Shown piece after piece: positions 24,396 through 35,267 of a stretch of DNA of 64,000 nt (position 1 is the stretch's first letter; each line of letters opens with the position of its first letter). Source of the stretch: Kwoniella bestiolae CBS 10118 (lineage: Eukaryota; Basidiomycota; Tremellomycetes; Tremellales; Cryptococcaceae); contig NC_089242.1 of the NCBI RefSeq assembly GCF_000512585.2, positions 1,054,001 through 1,118,000 on the forward strand, given 5' to 3'. Position numbers and translations under genes: made by a program. The notes under the pieces were generated by a model, which worked only from the letters and a program-made list of their open reading frames with translations, searched no databases and had not been told where the DNA came from.

Positions 24396-25485
24396 ATTGG
24401 TGCTATTCGAATGATGATTATCAGACCGCAGCGCAGAAGATTTCCACAAGGTAGCGTGCAAAAGATATAACTTAGTAGAGCTAACAAAATTGATGGCTTC
24501 GAATATGACTGTCAACTGAACTATCAATGATGGAATTGGAGACGTCGACTCCAACACATGCACCTACACCATAGCAGAATATCCTATTATGTACAGCATC
24601 CATCATCTTCACGTCATGCAAAGCAAAGAACCCCATATGATACCAGAAAAAAAAGTGCTTGACCTGTGCTTGTGCCTTGTCAAATTACGAGATAATTTAC
24701 AAATCTCAGCCAAAATATATCTTCCCGTCCCCGATAATCTGATGTGACAATCTAACCCTCCAAGGGGAAATAGGCAGGTTGGAGTTTTCACCTTTTTTCG
24801 GTGAACGTCCACGCCAGACAAGGTCCAGTATCCGGACCTGACATGGCGCCGATCGTCGTACTGTACTGACCGAAAGATACGGCGACCTGGCCTATTCGTG
24901 ACCTTTTGAGACCACTGTGTCTCGTAGCGGCAAATGGTAAAATGATCCCAAATTTACAAACCCCTGATTCAAATCCTGTATGACTAATGCTAAAAAACCG
25001 GGATTTCTAATTTAGACTGCACATACTCACACCTCTCGATCAGACGTTGTGCGGATACAAAAATAGATCAGGGACTGAGACTAACTGGTCTCGGAGTAAC
25101 ATATCCAACGTCGGTCAAAGGCTCATTTGATCGAGTGTCAATACACATGACAGCCTGTCTCAGCTCTGTCGTGCGTTCTAGCAAGTTGCGCGACGAGACC
25201 TGAGGGAAAGCTAGGTGCTGTGATGACGTGTTCATTCGATCTGCAATGCTCCTATCGGGTTGAGGCGAGCTCGACTGGCAAGAACCGCGCAACGAGTTGA
25301 TATGTCTTGTATAAAGGTGTACCAACGAAGCTGCATGACGAAATGAGACCTTCATACAACGATATGTTGGTAGATAATACCATGGGTCGCGAAGTGGTAG
25401 TATTATGCGTATATGCAATCACATCTCCAGACACCAAGACATCCTAATCAAGGCTAACTCTGCATCAATAGTACAAATGATGCCT
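24396..25485. other. Intergenic, 1.09 kb
   Basis: Promoter of the AhpC/TSA-like gene and 3' flank of the POP3-like gene. No gene, RNA or repeat recognised. Confidence 0.4.
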
Positions 25486-27110
25486 TCATTTCTTCTGTTC
25501 TTTCTCTCCCGTCTTTCGCTGCCCATTCATCTCCCTCTTCTTCAACTTCGCCTCGACCCGTTTCCGTCTCACTTCCTCCATCCTTTTGGCTTTCCTAGCG
25601 GTATTATCAACAGGCATCTTCGTCCTGATCCCCTTGATGTGTAGATCCGCGTAATGCACACCTGCCATTGGAGTTTTCGCTGTCTTTGTCTCCTTGACTG
25701 GATGTGTGATATTACCGTCGTGTATCGAGAGGGAAGATGTGGGTATGGGCAGGGTGATTGAATGTCTGGGTGGATGAAGGACGCTTTTGGGTAGAAGTTT
25801 CTGAAGAATGGATATTGATGGGTGTGAATGCTGTTCATTCGGATTCAGCTAATGTGCAAAGAAGATAAGATAGGATATGATGGAGAAGGCAAAACTCACT
25901 CTTATACCTAGACAAGCGACTCTCCTTAACCCTACCAACTCCGCAATCTCCTTCTCAACCGCTCCTAATGGCACGACTCGGGCTTCCTCCCTCTCGGATC
26001 CAACGACTTCATCAAGCTCAGTAGCCTTTAGTCTAGTCCTGCAAATCTTTGTCAATTGACTATGCTGATACACCAACGTATTGTATGTAGCGCAATATTG
26101 TGGGATTGACGACACTAAGGAAGGTGGGTTTATTGACAATAAAGGGACAACGATAAATTCCAGAGATGATGATACCGGCTTCTGTTCTTCATCTGCACCA
26201 TGTTGATCTGCGAGTTCAGGTTCGGGCGAGGAAGATGGTGATCTGGGTGCGGTAGGTAACAAGTGACTTTGGTAATTGGTTTTCTGCTTTCCTCTGTGAG
26301 CGAGAGCGGTCGGAGTGATCTTGCCGTCCAACGCATCGCTCATGATCATCAGGCGGATCTTCAGTTCTGCAATCTGAGATTCTAATGATTTGAGAACTTC
26401 GTTGATACCTAGGACCATGTGAGATAAGATTTCGGGTTTGGTAGGTTTATGTGTAGATGATCCGTCTTGTGCCTCTGAGAGGTCTAATCGTGGTTTCTTA
26501 GTAGCTGGCTCATTGGAGGTAGGTCCAGAGGAGTTCCGCTTAGATCTTACAGCTTGATCCCCTTCTTTCAAAGCACCATTCACTCCTTTCATGACTTCAT
26601 CCTCTCCATCTTTGTCTGATACCTCTTGATCCTTCTTATTCTTGTCCTTTCGCATGATCTTTCGGTTTATTCGCTTCTCCCGTTGATGACATCTCGCTCT
26701 TGATACGTGGTAATCCGCAATTTCGGATGGTATGAGTTCCTTTAGAGCGTGTAAAGTAGCGGTCTGAAAATGTTTAGGAATGTTTGGCCTATATAAAGTA
26801 CACTTGAGAAGTCAACTCACTCCCGGATACGGTATAGGTGCGAATGATTTTGGGGACAGATCAAGTGAATTGGACGGACCACGGGAAGAACATACCAAGT
26901 AGTTGTCAACGGACTGGCCAGAACAGCTTTCACCACCTCTTTGCTCATCCCTGCTCTATCTCCCCCATCTTGACCAGTCTTGTCCTTGATTTTGTCCTTC
27001 TTCGATTGGGCTCGTATGGTTTGGGTGGAATCGTGAGTTACCGCTTTGACGGGAATGTTTTCGGATTTAGGGTTGGATGACCCAGTAGCTGTTTTCGTGG
27101 AGGGGGCCAT
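25486..27110 (-). CDS. POP3-like RNase P/MRP protein subunit
   Basis: Start ATG 27,108-27,110; stop 25,486-25,488. The N-terminal exon holds KAVLASPLTTTW, the large exon holds MVLGINEVLKSLESQ, IVVPLLSINPPSLVSSIPQY and EIAELVGLRRVACLGIR, the spaced blocks of the POP3 family (an L7Ae-like fold that binds RNase P and MRP RNA). The last exon gives a basic Lys/Arg-rich tail; its join after ACLGIR keeps frame. The segment between the first and second exons (about 26,820-26,905) does not join cleanly: the intron with donor GTGAGT and acceptor TTTTCAG is clear, but the exon before it is open in a different frame from SPLTTTW. A one-base indel, an assembly error or an unusual intron would explain it. 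Family call is moderately sure. Confidence 0.65.
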
Positions 27111-27484
27111 TCTGAGATTCTACTCCTCTACAAGACTTACTCGGTCCCTCCAGTGTAGTGATATTTCAAGCTATACCATGTCCATGTATACGTCCATGTT
27201 AAGCAAAAGCAATAATCACCAAATTCCAGCTTGGATTTCAACATTTCGACATTTCAGATTCATCTCGTCAAAACACAAAGCGCGTGTCCTCCACATGGTT
27301 TTACTCTCATCATGGATCTAGTGCCACATCGGTATTATTGCTTGCAAGCCAGGAAACTCCGCACCTCATGGCAAATTTCACCAAAGTGTGCTCACTCGTT
27401 GCTTGCTGCTCACTGCATACTGGTTTAACGTTGATATTCCCCTTATTGCTGCATACTCTTGTTCCTTCTACCATCCTCACCAAA

Positions 27485-27565
27485 AAAAGCCCTTTTGCTC
27501 ACCGGATACTCTATACGGCTGTCTAAGTAAGGACACACCCGCACTGAGTTAGCAAAAGCCCTTTT
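27485..27565 (+). promoter_or_regulatory. Paired AAAAGCCCTTTT element upstream of RPS22
   Basis: The same 12-mer AAAAGCCCTTTT occurs at 27,485-27,496 and at 27,554-27,565, 69 bp apart, 70-150 bp before the RPS22 ATG. It is nearly an inverted repeat (AAAAG and CTTTT around CC). Two exact copies just upstream of a ribosomal protein gene suggest a factor binding site. This is inference from position only. Confidence 0.5.
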
Positions 27566-27634
27566 CAGCTCATACATCCTTATTCTCTACACTCCACAGA
27601 AAAACCACCCAAAACAAACCCAAAATCAGTCAAA

Positions 27635-28563
27635 ATGGTTCGAGCTTCCGTACTCAACGATGCCCTTGTATGTGGATTTCTGTTTGGTATAGTTGTGTGA
27701 GGAACAGAAGGAGGATGGTGAGACGAGAGAGGTTGAGGGGGCGAATAGATGGAAGAAGGCGGAGTAGAGAATGCGAAGGAACAGGCCGGGGATGAGGAGA
27801 AACTTGCAAGAGGGAATGGCGCTAACTCATCGTATGTCACAGAACAACATCGTCAACGCCGAGAGACGAGGAAAGAGACAAGTTCTCATCAGACCTTCCT
27901 CAAAGGTAGTTATCAAGGTGCTCTCCGTCATGCAAAAGCACGGTGAGTGTTTTTACCTGTTATTCGTACCCATATTTCATTCTCATTAAATCATTCATAT
28001 TACACCCGGAGTATAACTGCCTTTACACGTTACTCCTACCGAGGCGAGGCTTTAAGTCTCCGGAATATCCATCTATTTCCCTTCTTTCTTTCATCTTGAT
28101 GATATGCGATTCGAGGCCGCATGGCCAGTTTTGATAAATATCACCTACCATCACGAGAGAAGGGAACATCCCATTACATCTGCATCCGGTGCATTATGTT
28201 GATACAGTTGAATGAATATAGGTTACATTGGTGAATTCGAGATCATCGATGACCACCGAGGTGGAAAGGTCGTTATCCAACTTAACGGTCGATTGAACAA
28301 ATGTGGTGTTATCTCCCCCCGATTCAACATCGCCGTTGACTCTAGTGAGTACACATCCCACTTTGATTAGATACTCCAGGTTCATGTAGATTATGATATT
28401 GACTTTGTTACCTCTCCTTCCTTCAGTCGAACAATGGGTTGCCCTCCTCCTCCCCGCTCGATCTTTCGGTAAGATCATCCTCACCACCTCTGCCGGTATC
28501 ATGGACCACCAAGAAGCCAGAAACAAGCACGTCGGTGGTAAGATCCTTGCCTTCGTCTACTAG
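27635..28563 (+). CDS. RPS22: 40S ribosomal protein uS8 (Rps22/Rps15a)
   Basis: Four exons (27,635-27,667; 27,843-27,942; 28,222-28,344; 28,427-28,563) give exactly 130 residues, the usual eukaryotic length. The sequence begins [20 protein letters not shown] and ends [29 protein letters not shown] and [16 protein letters not shown] are the conserved rRNA-contacting parts. Introns are 175, 279 and 82 bp, the first two long for this genome, as is common in ribosomal protein genes and sometimes linked to regulation or intron-hosted snoRNAs. No frameshift. Confidence 0.98.
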
Positions 28564-29229
28564 ATCAGCAGGATGTTTTATGCATTGAGGTTTTAGGGTA
28601 CAGCTTCTTTTTCCTCTCCAGTGATTGCAGGTCTTTTCAGCTTATGCCTGGTTCTTGAGAGCGCTCTTGCGAAGATTCATAACCACACATCCTTTGTCTG
28701 TTGATCCTTTGACCTATCGAACTTCGTGTCAGACCGAATACTGAGCTGGAACTGGAAGAGTCGCGTTATTGACACGAACGCTTACCCTCCCACCGAGATG
28801 TTCGGATCACGTTCTTCAGGGCACCGATCAGGAGCTTGCTCAGCGACTTCGTCCGACTTGGTCGGTTGATCCTCACGCTGATCACGCGAGACAAGCCACG
28901 TATAAGTCTAGACTTTCAGCGGAGAATGAACATAATGCGATCTTCGAAGGTCCCTCCTATCATATCAGGTAGGTTCGAGGAGAGGAAATGAAGGGAACGA
29001 AGATTGATATGCGTTTGAACGCTACGCGTATCTTCAGACTGTCCCCTGAGGATAGAATATCGACTCGATTATTCGAAGCGTACGTAAATCGCACATATTC
29101 TCTCGGAGAGAGATCGAATCCCCTCTATACATTGGTCTCACAAGAAACAAAAACAAAAATATCCTCATTTTGCCTTCATATACCTGTATACCGACTTTAC
29201 TCCTCACTCGATCGTAAACCATACGAAAG
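28564..29229. other. Intergenic, 666 bp
   Basis: 3' flank of RPS22 and promoter of the next gene. Two short open frames (28,769-28,972 and 28,988-29,228) have no recognisable product; a first exon cannot be excluded. Confidence 0.4.
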
Positions 29230-30354
29230 ATGGACGATTCTCCTCCTCACGCACAAGGAGGGGACGTCCCCGGCAACAAGCAAGAAGACGATGATTTCTC
29301 CTCAGTTGACGGATGCGACAGCGACGGTGAGAGGATCCCCAGTGAGGCGTACGGTACACGCGTACCTCACAAGGACTCATCAGGGCTCCTTCTGGATCGC
29401 TCAACCGCAAAGACATTGACCAAGCAAGTTTCGAGATTGGGTATGGACGCAATATCAACAGCTGCCAACGCAATAGCAGGAACAGCCACCGTAGCTCACC
29501 GGTCAGTCAGCGATCTTCGTTCTTTCCTTGTTCCCCCCGTCAGCACCGGGATAAGAGATACAAATGGATCGATCAAGGGGGATAACAGGTGGTGGATTCA
29601 TCTTCACGGAGATGCTAGGCTCCGTACCAACCTGTTGGAAAAATTGGTACGACCGTACAATACCTCGACGCGTTCTTTCTATCCATGCCGTGAAGAAGAG
29701 CCGGAAGAGCAGATAGATAAATGGAGTGCATGGAAATTTGATAGATCCGAATGTCGAATTGCCTACACTGAAGTCTCAAGACCATACTCCAACACGCCTT
29801 TGGCCATTCCCGACGAGCTGTTGAATGCGACATGCATTTGCGGGGATGAGATGATGTTGAAGAACAGACAGGACAATGAAGAGTCGAAGGAATATTTAAA
29901 CGGCGAAAGATGGTTTTATACGATGTTGACGTATGATGAAAAAGGAAAGGAGCAGAAGAGATTCGCAAGGATGAAACATCGATATGAACTTGGTAGATTC
30001 ACGGGGGGAGTGACGGATGGGTTCGAACTTGCCAATAGTGTTGAGGGTAGATGCCCAGACGACAGTACGGATGTGGAAGGCTTCATACAGGCGTTGGAAA
30101 AGGCTCCGCCTCTCAAATCGTCCTCGTTTGTCAGTGCGGCGAATAAGATGGTGGAGATACCCCCTAAGATGGACGTGGACGATCAATTTTCTGCGGAGAA
30201 CGCCAGCAACGAGGTAAAGGACAAGCAAGAGGGGGAAGGGGAAGAGGAGAGTCAAACTTCGTGTTTCTCTTCTCGAGCACACGAGCTTTTGGACGGCAAT
30301 GAGGATGAGGATGATCCGATATTCCACTTGGATCGGGGCAACACGCCGAATTAG
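29230..30354 (+). CDS. Hypothetical 374-residue protein
   Basis: Single exon, ATG 29,230, TAG 30,352-30,354. The N-terminal 60 residues are acidic and probably disordered. A central region (residues 70-290) is a likely folded domain with WWIHLHGDARLRTNLLEKLV, YTEVSRPYSNTPLAIPDELL and ERWFYTMLTYDEKGKEQKRF. The C terminus is acidic (EGEGEEES; DGNEDEDDP). There is no signal peptide or helix bundle. Single-exon structure is unusual in this intron-rich window. I do not recognise the family. Confidence 0.7.
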   Translation: MDDSPPHAQGGDVPGNKQEDDDFSSVDGCDSDGERIPSEAYGTRVPHKDSSGLLLDRSTAKTLTKQVSRLGMDAISTAANAIAGTATVAHRSVSDLRSFLVPPVSTGIRDTNGSIKGDNRWWIHLHGDARLRTNLLEKLVRPYNTSTRSFYPCREEEPEEQIDKWSAWKFDRSECRIAYTEVSRPYSNTPLAIPDELLNATCICGDEMMLKNRQDNEESKEYLNGERWFYTMLTYDEKGKEQKRFARMKHRYELGRFTGGVTDGFELANSVEGRCPDDSTDVEGFIQALEKAPPLKSSSFVSAANKMVEIPPKMDVDDQFSAENASNEVKDKQEGEGEEESQTSCFSSRAHELLDGNEDEDDPIFHLDRGNTPN

Positions 30355-30519
30355 GTGTTCACTTGGACTTGAGACAGTGACGCACGCAAGGGAGTATGTA
30401 GAAACAAAGGTCATTCGTGAGACATATAGTAGCTACAATATCTAGGTCGTGTATATATGTGTTGATAGGAATTGATACAAGTGTAAATGGAATGTGATAA
30501 TTGCTGTAGTATTTGGCCC

Positions 30520-31065
30520 TTAACAACATGGGATAGGGATAATACAGATATCGCATCTGCAACGCAAAAAGAGATGATCAGCTGCCAATCTCACCTCACC
30601 GCAGATGGTCAATGAGTGAACTTACCGACATGGGAGGATCGCTATTGCCGCAAAGGACATTGCGTCAGTATGCTGAACGATTCTACATGGGTCTGAAATC
30701 ATACTGGGAGATCATGGGACTCACGTAAACCGCAGAAATGACCTATTCAGCCGGTTAGGACATGTCAGCCTCTTGATCTCGGGTCATATGATGCACACCG
30801 TCGCTCGAGACCATTGACATACCTGGACAACCACCCCTCAATCGCATAGTCTCTTCCGTCTGCTTACTCTCCTCTGAACCTGCTGACTTGGCATCTAGTC
30901 GCAATACAACCCAGTCAGTATGGTATTCCCTGAGCTAATCCTAACACGGTGATGTTTGTACCCACTCATCATAGTCTTTGCAGAAGGTTGTTTGGCCACA
31001 TAGTGTTGTTCGATGGAGGGTTGAGCTTGGAGGGTTGGAGAAGGAGTGTTGAGTTGATATGACAT
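30520..31065 (-). CDS. Small cysteine-rich protein (80 aa) in five exons
   Basis: Exons on the minus strand: 31,065-30,966; 30,894-30,823; 30,742-30,725 (18 nt); 30,641-30,626 (16 nt); 30,556-30,520. All junctions are GT-AG and keep frame, giving 243 nt. The N-terminal half is Gln/Ser/Thr/Pro-rich; the C-terminal 30 residues carry MRLRGGCPGHFCGLPILPC and then a CDIC and a terminal PIPCC, so seven cysteines in all. Closely spaced Cys with Pro and hydrophobics suggests metal binding, palmitoylation or a membrane-associated tail. No signal peptide. Small fungal proteins with an MRLRGG-plus-Cys tail exist, without known function as far as I know. Confidence 0.75.
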
Positions 31066-31369
31066 GGTGGTGTTGATATAGGTGCTGAAATAGTGAATAT
31101 CAAGTAGTGAAGGGGTGTATGATATGACAGCTAGATAAGTTATCAATGGTAGTGGAGATAACAAAATATGTATATGAATGTAAAGACGGTTTGCTCAAAA
31201 TAGACCAAAAAAGACCAAAACATGCACAACGACACCGCAAACATTCAATCGCAGCTTGAATCTGAATTATGATGGTGATGACGTCAGGTCTGACTGAGAC
31301 CACGTGCAACTGCAACAACCCTTGGATCCTATACTCTACATAACACATGTGTTCCTCACTATGATATTA
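31066..31369. other. Intergenic, 304 bp
   Basis: Promoter of the cysteine-rich gene and 3' flank of the glycine-rich gene. TGACGTCA at 31,278-31,285 is a perfect CRE/ATF-type palindrome. Confidence 0.4.
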
Positions 31370-31949
31370 TCAATCACGCATATGCCAGCCCTACATGTAG
31401 AGAAGCAGGATCAATACGATTCAACTAACATCGCAATGATGATCACTCACCCCCCAATATCCCCCTACACCAGTCTTACCAGGTAATCTACCATAAAGCG
31501 GATACCCCGTCAACATCCCTCCAACACCATAGTACCTCCTCCAAGACGCAGCGGTATTATCAATCCCCGTTCCTACACCCCATGCGAGCGGAGTATCGAG
31601 CGGGTGAGGCATGCCCATGAGCTTTGAGCTTATAAATATAAGCGGTGACAAGGGTTGGGAGAGCAGGAGACAATAGAACGACGTACCCCCGCTCCAAAGC
31701 CTACGTTCGGTCCTGCAAATCGAGTTTTCACAGCTGGGAAGACACCTAGTCTGCCTCCTCCTGGTAGGGTCATGGTGGGGAATGGTATCCTACATCAAAG
31801 CACCAGATCAACACCCGACCTAACAATGAAGAGAGATAGGGAGAAGAAGGGGAATTGAGCACTCACTCTTGGGGGTTGACATAGGGATGATGGATTTGAT
31901 GAGGAGCAATATTCATCGGCACTACATGGTGAATGACAACGGTTTTCAT
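31370..31949 (-). CDS. Small glycine-rich protein of unknown function
   Basis: Four exons, start ATG 31,947-31,949, stop TGA 31,370-31,372; about 120 residues. It begins MKTVVIHHVVPMNIAPHQ, then TMTLPGGGRLGVFPAVKTRF, then FGAGLMGMPHPLDTPLAWGV, a Gly/Tyr/Trp-rich part (RRYYGVGGMLTGYPLYG) and ends GGYWGGWHMRD. Junction phases agree (0 or 2). Rich in Gly, Pro and aromatics with few charges. No signal peptide is clear. Family not recognised. Confidence 0.65.
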
Positions 31950-32493
31950 CAGGACAATCCTGAAGACTTTGATTGATTCAAGAAGGATATGATGAATGGT
32001 CTACATCACTCACTTTTGGCGATGTTATCAGACCGACCTACCTCGTCTCGAAGCAAACTTGACGTGGATCGATATCAAAATGGATTTGAGTTGTCTTTGG
32101 AAATTGGTTGGAGGAAGTTCATGGACTGAGCATGCTTTCAGCCTCAACCTTGATGAAGTTAGAAGATCATACAATAATCAGAAGATTGTACTCCTTTGTG
32201 CTCACTCCACTCAAACTTCGAAAGTCCAAAGTAACTACACTCCGATCTTGGCCTTCTGCTCGGTCGATGCTCAAAGGGATCCCTTTCGATCATACCTTTA
32301 CCAAAGGCATCCTAATTTATATGCTCTTCAAACCTTTGTGGGACTTCGAACCAACAATGAACCATATGGTATAGCATAGAATATCAACCGCAAAGCACCG
32401 GGCTTTATACGTTTCTCCGCAAATTCTAGCTGATGTAATCTAACGAATCATATACACACGCTAATGTCTCGTAACTTTCTATGACCTTGGTAT
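31950..32493. other. Intergenic, 544 bp
   Basis: Promoter of the glycine-rich gene and 3' flank of the ferric reductase. A 127-codon plus-strand frame here has no family support. Confidence 0.4.
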
Positions 32494-35267
32494 CTACCAG
32501 CCGAAAGTCTCGTTATGTACCTATGATCATATACACTGACATCAGTATAACGTCCACCCAAGGGCTGCTTCTTGACACTTACTGTAATCCCCCCAATATC
32601 CCTTTTGTCCTTCCAAGATACACTCCTAACCGCCAAGTTAGCACCATCAATGAGCCGTCTAGGCTGTCGTCCACAACATTGTCAGCCTCGAACTGCGCCC
32701 GCTTACTAACGATATGAATGTGAAACGCATACTAACCCCACAAACACCAACAATCATCCCACAACTGCCCACTCCAGGCGCGCAGCTCATACTCAAAATA
32801 TCGCTCCTCGTCTTCCCTACTCCCTCTCTCAGGACCGTCGGCAAATCCGGTCGTGCAGTGACGAACCTTATACTTCCCTGTGTGAATGTCTCTCTACGGA
32901 AAGAGCGGGAGATGTAGATCGTGATGAGGGGTTTGAAGATTGTTTGACACGCTCGGGAATTGAGGTCTTCCAGGTGATTAAGCAGGGACAGAGCGTGCTC
33001 TATGATATTCCTTTATGAGCTATTCTACTATCTTGATTGATTACTGAGCGAAGAGATAGTTGGCTTACCATAGGTTTTGACGACCCATACGAAGTGGACG
33101 GTGCTCGCTCTCAAGTGCCCCTCTTCGGCCTTCCTAATTACGTCTTCGAACATTCCTAGAGAGTAGGTGATCCCGCTCCCTCCGGCGATCAACATGATAC
33201 CTGAATAACTAGCGAAGACGGTCGAGCATGGTCCTCCCTGTTCACCCATTTAGAATTAGCTAAAACATCTTATCTTCAAGCATCACTCCAAAGGTGTGGG
33301 CTGGACTCACGTACGGTCCCTCAACTAGGACTTTACAATTCCTTCCCAAAACCTCTTCAACCCTTTCAACCAGGTTCATATCCCTCTTATCCTCCTGAGA
33401 AAAGTCAACCTCATTCATCCCATCGTCCTTTTCCGGTGACGGTGATACGGATAATCGAACTACACCACCCCTCAATGCGAAATCATACAGATTTCTAGTC
33501 CAATCCCCCGCTTTCTTCACTATCAACACCAACTCGCCTCCTTCTCCTGAACCGATAGTAAATGGGTGGTTCTCCAACCACGCCATACCGCCCATCTCCC
33601 TCAAAGCGGGAACACGGATAAAGACATGTTGACCTGCTCTCCAGCCTGATCGGAGGGGGAGGATGATTTGTGTCGATCCGGAAGATAAGTCGCTCGAGGG
33701 GGCGGGGAAAGCGATGATTTTAGCGGGGACGACACGGGTCTTGAGGATTAGTCGGAGGATCAGATCTTTCGTATATAAGAGGAGGCAGATCGTTCTATAG
33801 TTTATTAATATACCAGTAAGCACACGTCTCTCTTCAGCGCCAAGGTGTAGGAAGGACATGGTCGACTCACGCAAATAACCCGGTATAGGGCTTATGGAAC
33901 ATCAACGCTACGATAGCAGTCACGAAGCCTATCCAGTGAGAAGCCCAGAACAGCCCGTACATCCTCTTTCGAATTATCGGGATGGAAGTCAAGCCGATGA
34001 ATGCGAAAGCTGACCAGGCGACTATACCGGCCATGATGAATGGTTTTTGCGATGCTTCGGACACGTAGGTGATACCACCTTTCTTCAGCCATTTGACCAC
34101 TATGTTATGGTGTACAATAGTGTTAGCTATTGAGACACGAACGAGAGGGAAATGGCACCTACAATATCCACCAGCATGGAAGGTTGATGCAATACTATTC
34201 AGTCAGATACCAATTAGGGCAAGCTCACGAACCAAGCAGAGGAAGAGGGAGAGCGAATACTTACAAGATGCATCGGCCCACGAATCTGCAGTAGGATGGT
34301 CAGCGATAAGGCAAAGTGACGAGGTGACACTCCACTCACCGATGCAAGAAATTCAATTTCTCATAACCCTTTCCAACGAGATACCCAATCCAATTCACCT
34401 TGCCAGCAAGGAGGAAGACGATTGGTAGCTAGTCGATCGATGAGTGTTAGTATTTGGAAGGTTTACAAACACTTCAGAGAATACATTTACTCACCTGATT
34501 GGTAGCTACGAACCCTGATCGTACCGTCTCAGTTACGACACTACCCCTCACGTCAGCTCAAGTCACCTCAATACTACAGGTTCCCCCCCCCCCACACAAA
34601 ACACTCACTTGCAGTTGTAGAACAAAGCCAAAGCGATCAAACCAGCCCAAAGGAGACATACGAAGGTCTGGCCTAGCGTATAGCTCAACAGGGGTATGGA
34701 GGCGTCCAGCCAGTGTCCCAGGGGTATCACACTACTTAACGAGGGAAGGCTTCTGGGCGGGTTGGTCTTCCTGATCAGCCTCTCAGATGAGGGTGAAGGG
34801 TAGGTATTGAAACTTCGTAGTGGCGTAGCGGTGGTGGGAGTCTGATAGGTCGGTGAAGGGTATATTGGCGAACCTTCGGAATTGGGAAACTGAGGTACCG
34901 AGGTGGAAACGAAGGTGGATGCTCTTGATCTGGCGGTAATAGGAGTTTGAGCCAATGCGAAACCCCCCGTAACGACGTTGGGAGAGGTTGAAGGAGGTTT
35001 CGAAGATAGTTTGATGCCGTTGAATAGTTCTCCGCCTTTCGAGTTGGAGGCGAGTCGGTAGATGAATTTGGGTAGGTTGGAGAAGAAGAAGAACCCGAAG
35101 AGGATGAGTACCAGTATTGAGATGAAGAGGGGCGGGACTTCTTCAGGGTTCGAGAGGATCTCGAAGGGGTGTTCGGCATCTACCCCTCCCCAGGCTGCTC
35201 TCTTCGATATGAATGAGGAGGAGAGGTTGTATGTGGGAGAGGTGGACTCGGGGTTCAAGTATGACAT
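32494..35267 (-). CDS. Ferric reductase (FRE family) transmembrane component
   Basis: About ten exons, ATG 35,265-35,267, TAG 32,494-32,496. The first exon encodes about 220 residues with one helix and a Ser/Pro/Thr-rich cytosolic insert, then LLSYTLGQTFVCLLWAGLIA. Haem-ligand histidines are in NFLHRFVGRC, TFHAGGY, FWASHWIGF and LMFHKPYTG. The FAD-binding motif is HPFTIGSGEGGEL and the NADPH-binding motif is IAGGSGITYSLGMFE. The last exons give VGVCG, PRRLIDGANLAVRSVSW and GGITVHNETFGW, the usual FRE C terminus; the short final exon is needed to get it. The protein reduces extracellular Fe(III) or Cu(II) with cytosolic NADPH, in the plasma membrane. No iron permease or oxidase is next to it. 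An 11-base C run lies in an intron at 34,583-34,593. Confidence 0.93.

Noticed and set aside
27943..28221. Possible box C/D snoRNA in the long second intron of RPS22
   Set aside because: A C-like TTGATGA is present but no D box (CTGA) follows at a suitable distance with closing stem.
31996..32379. 127-codon plus-strand frame
   Set aside because: Lies between two minus-strand genes with no family resemblance.
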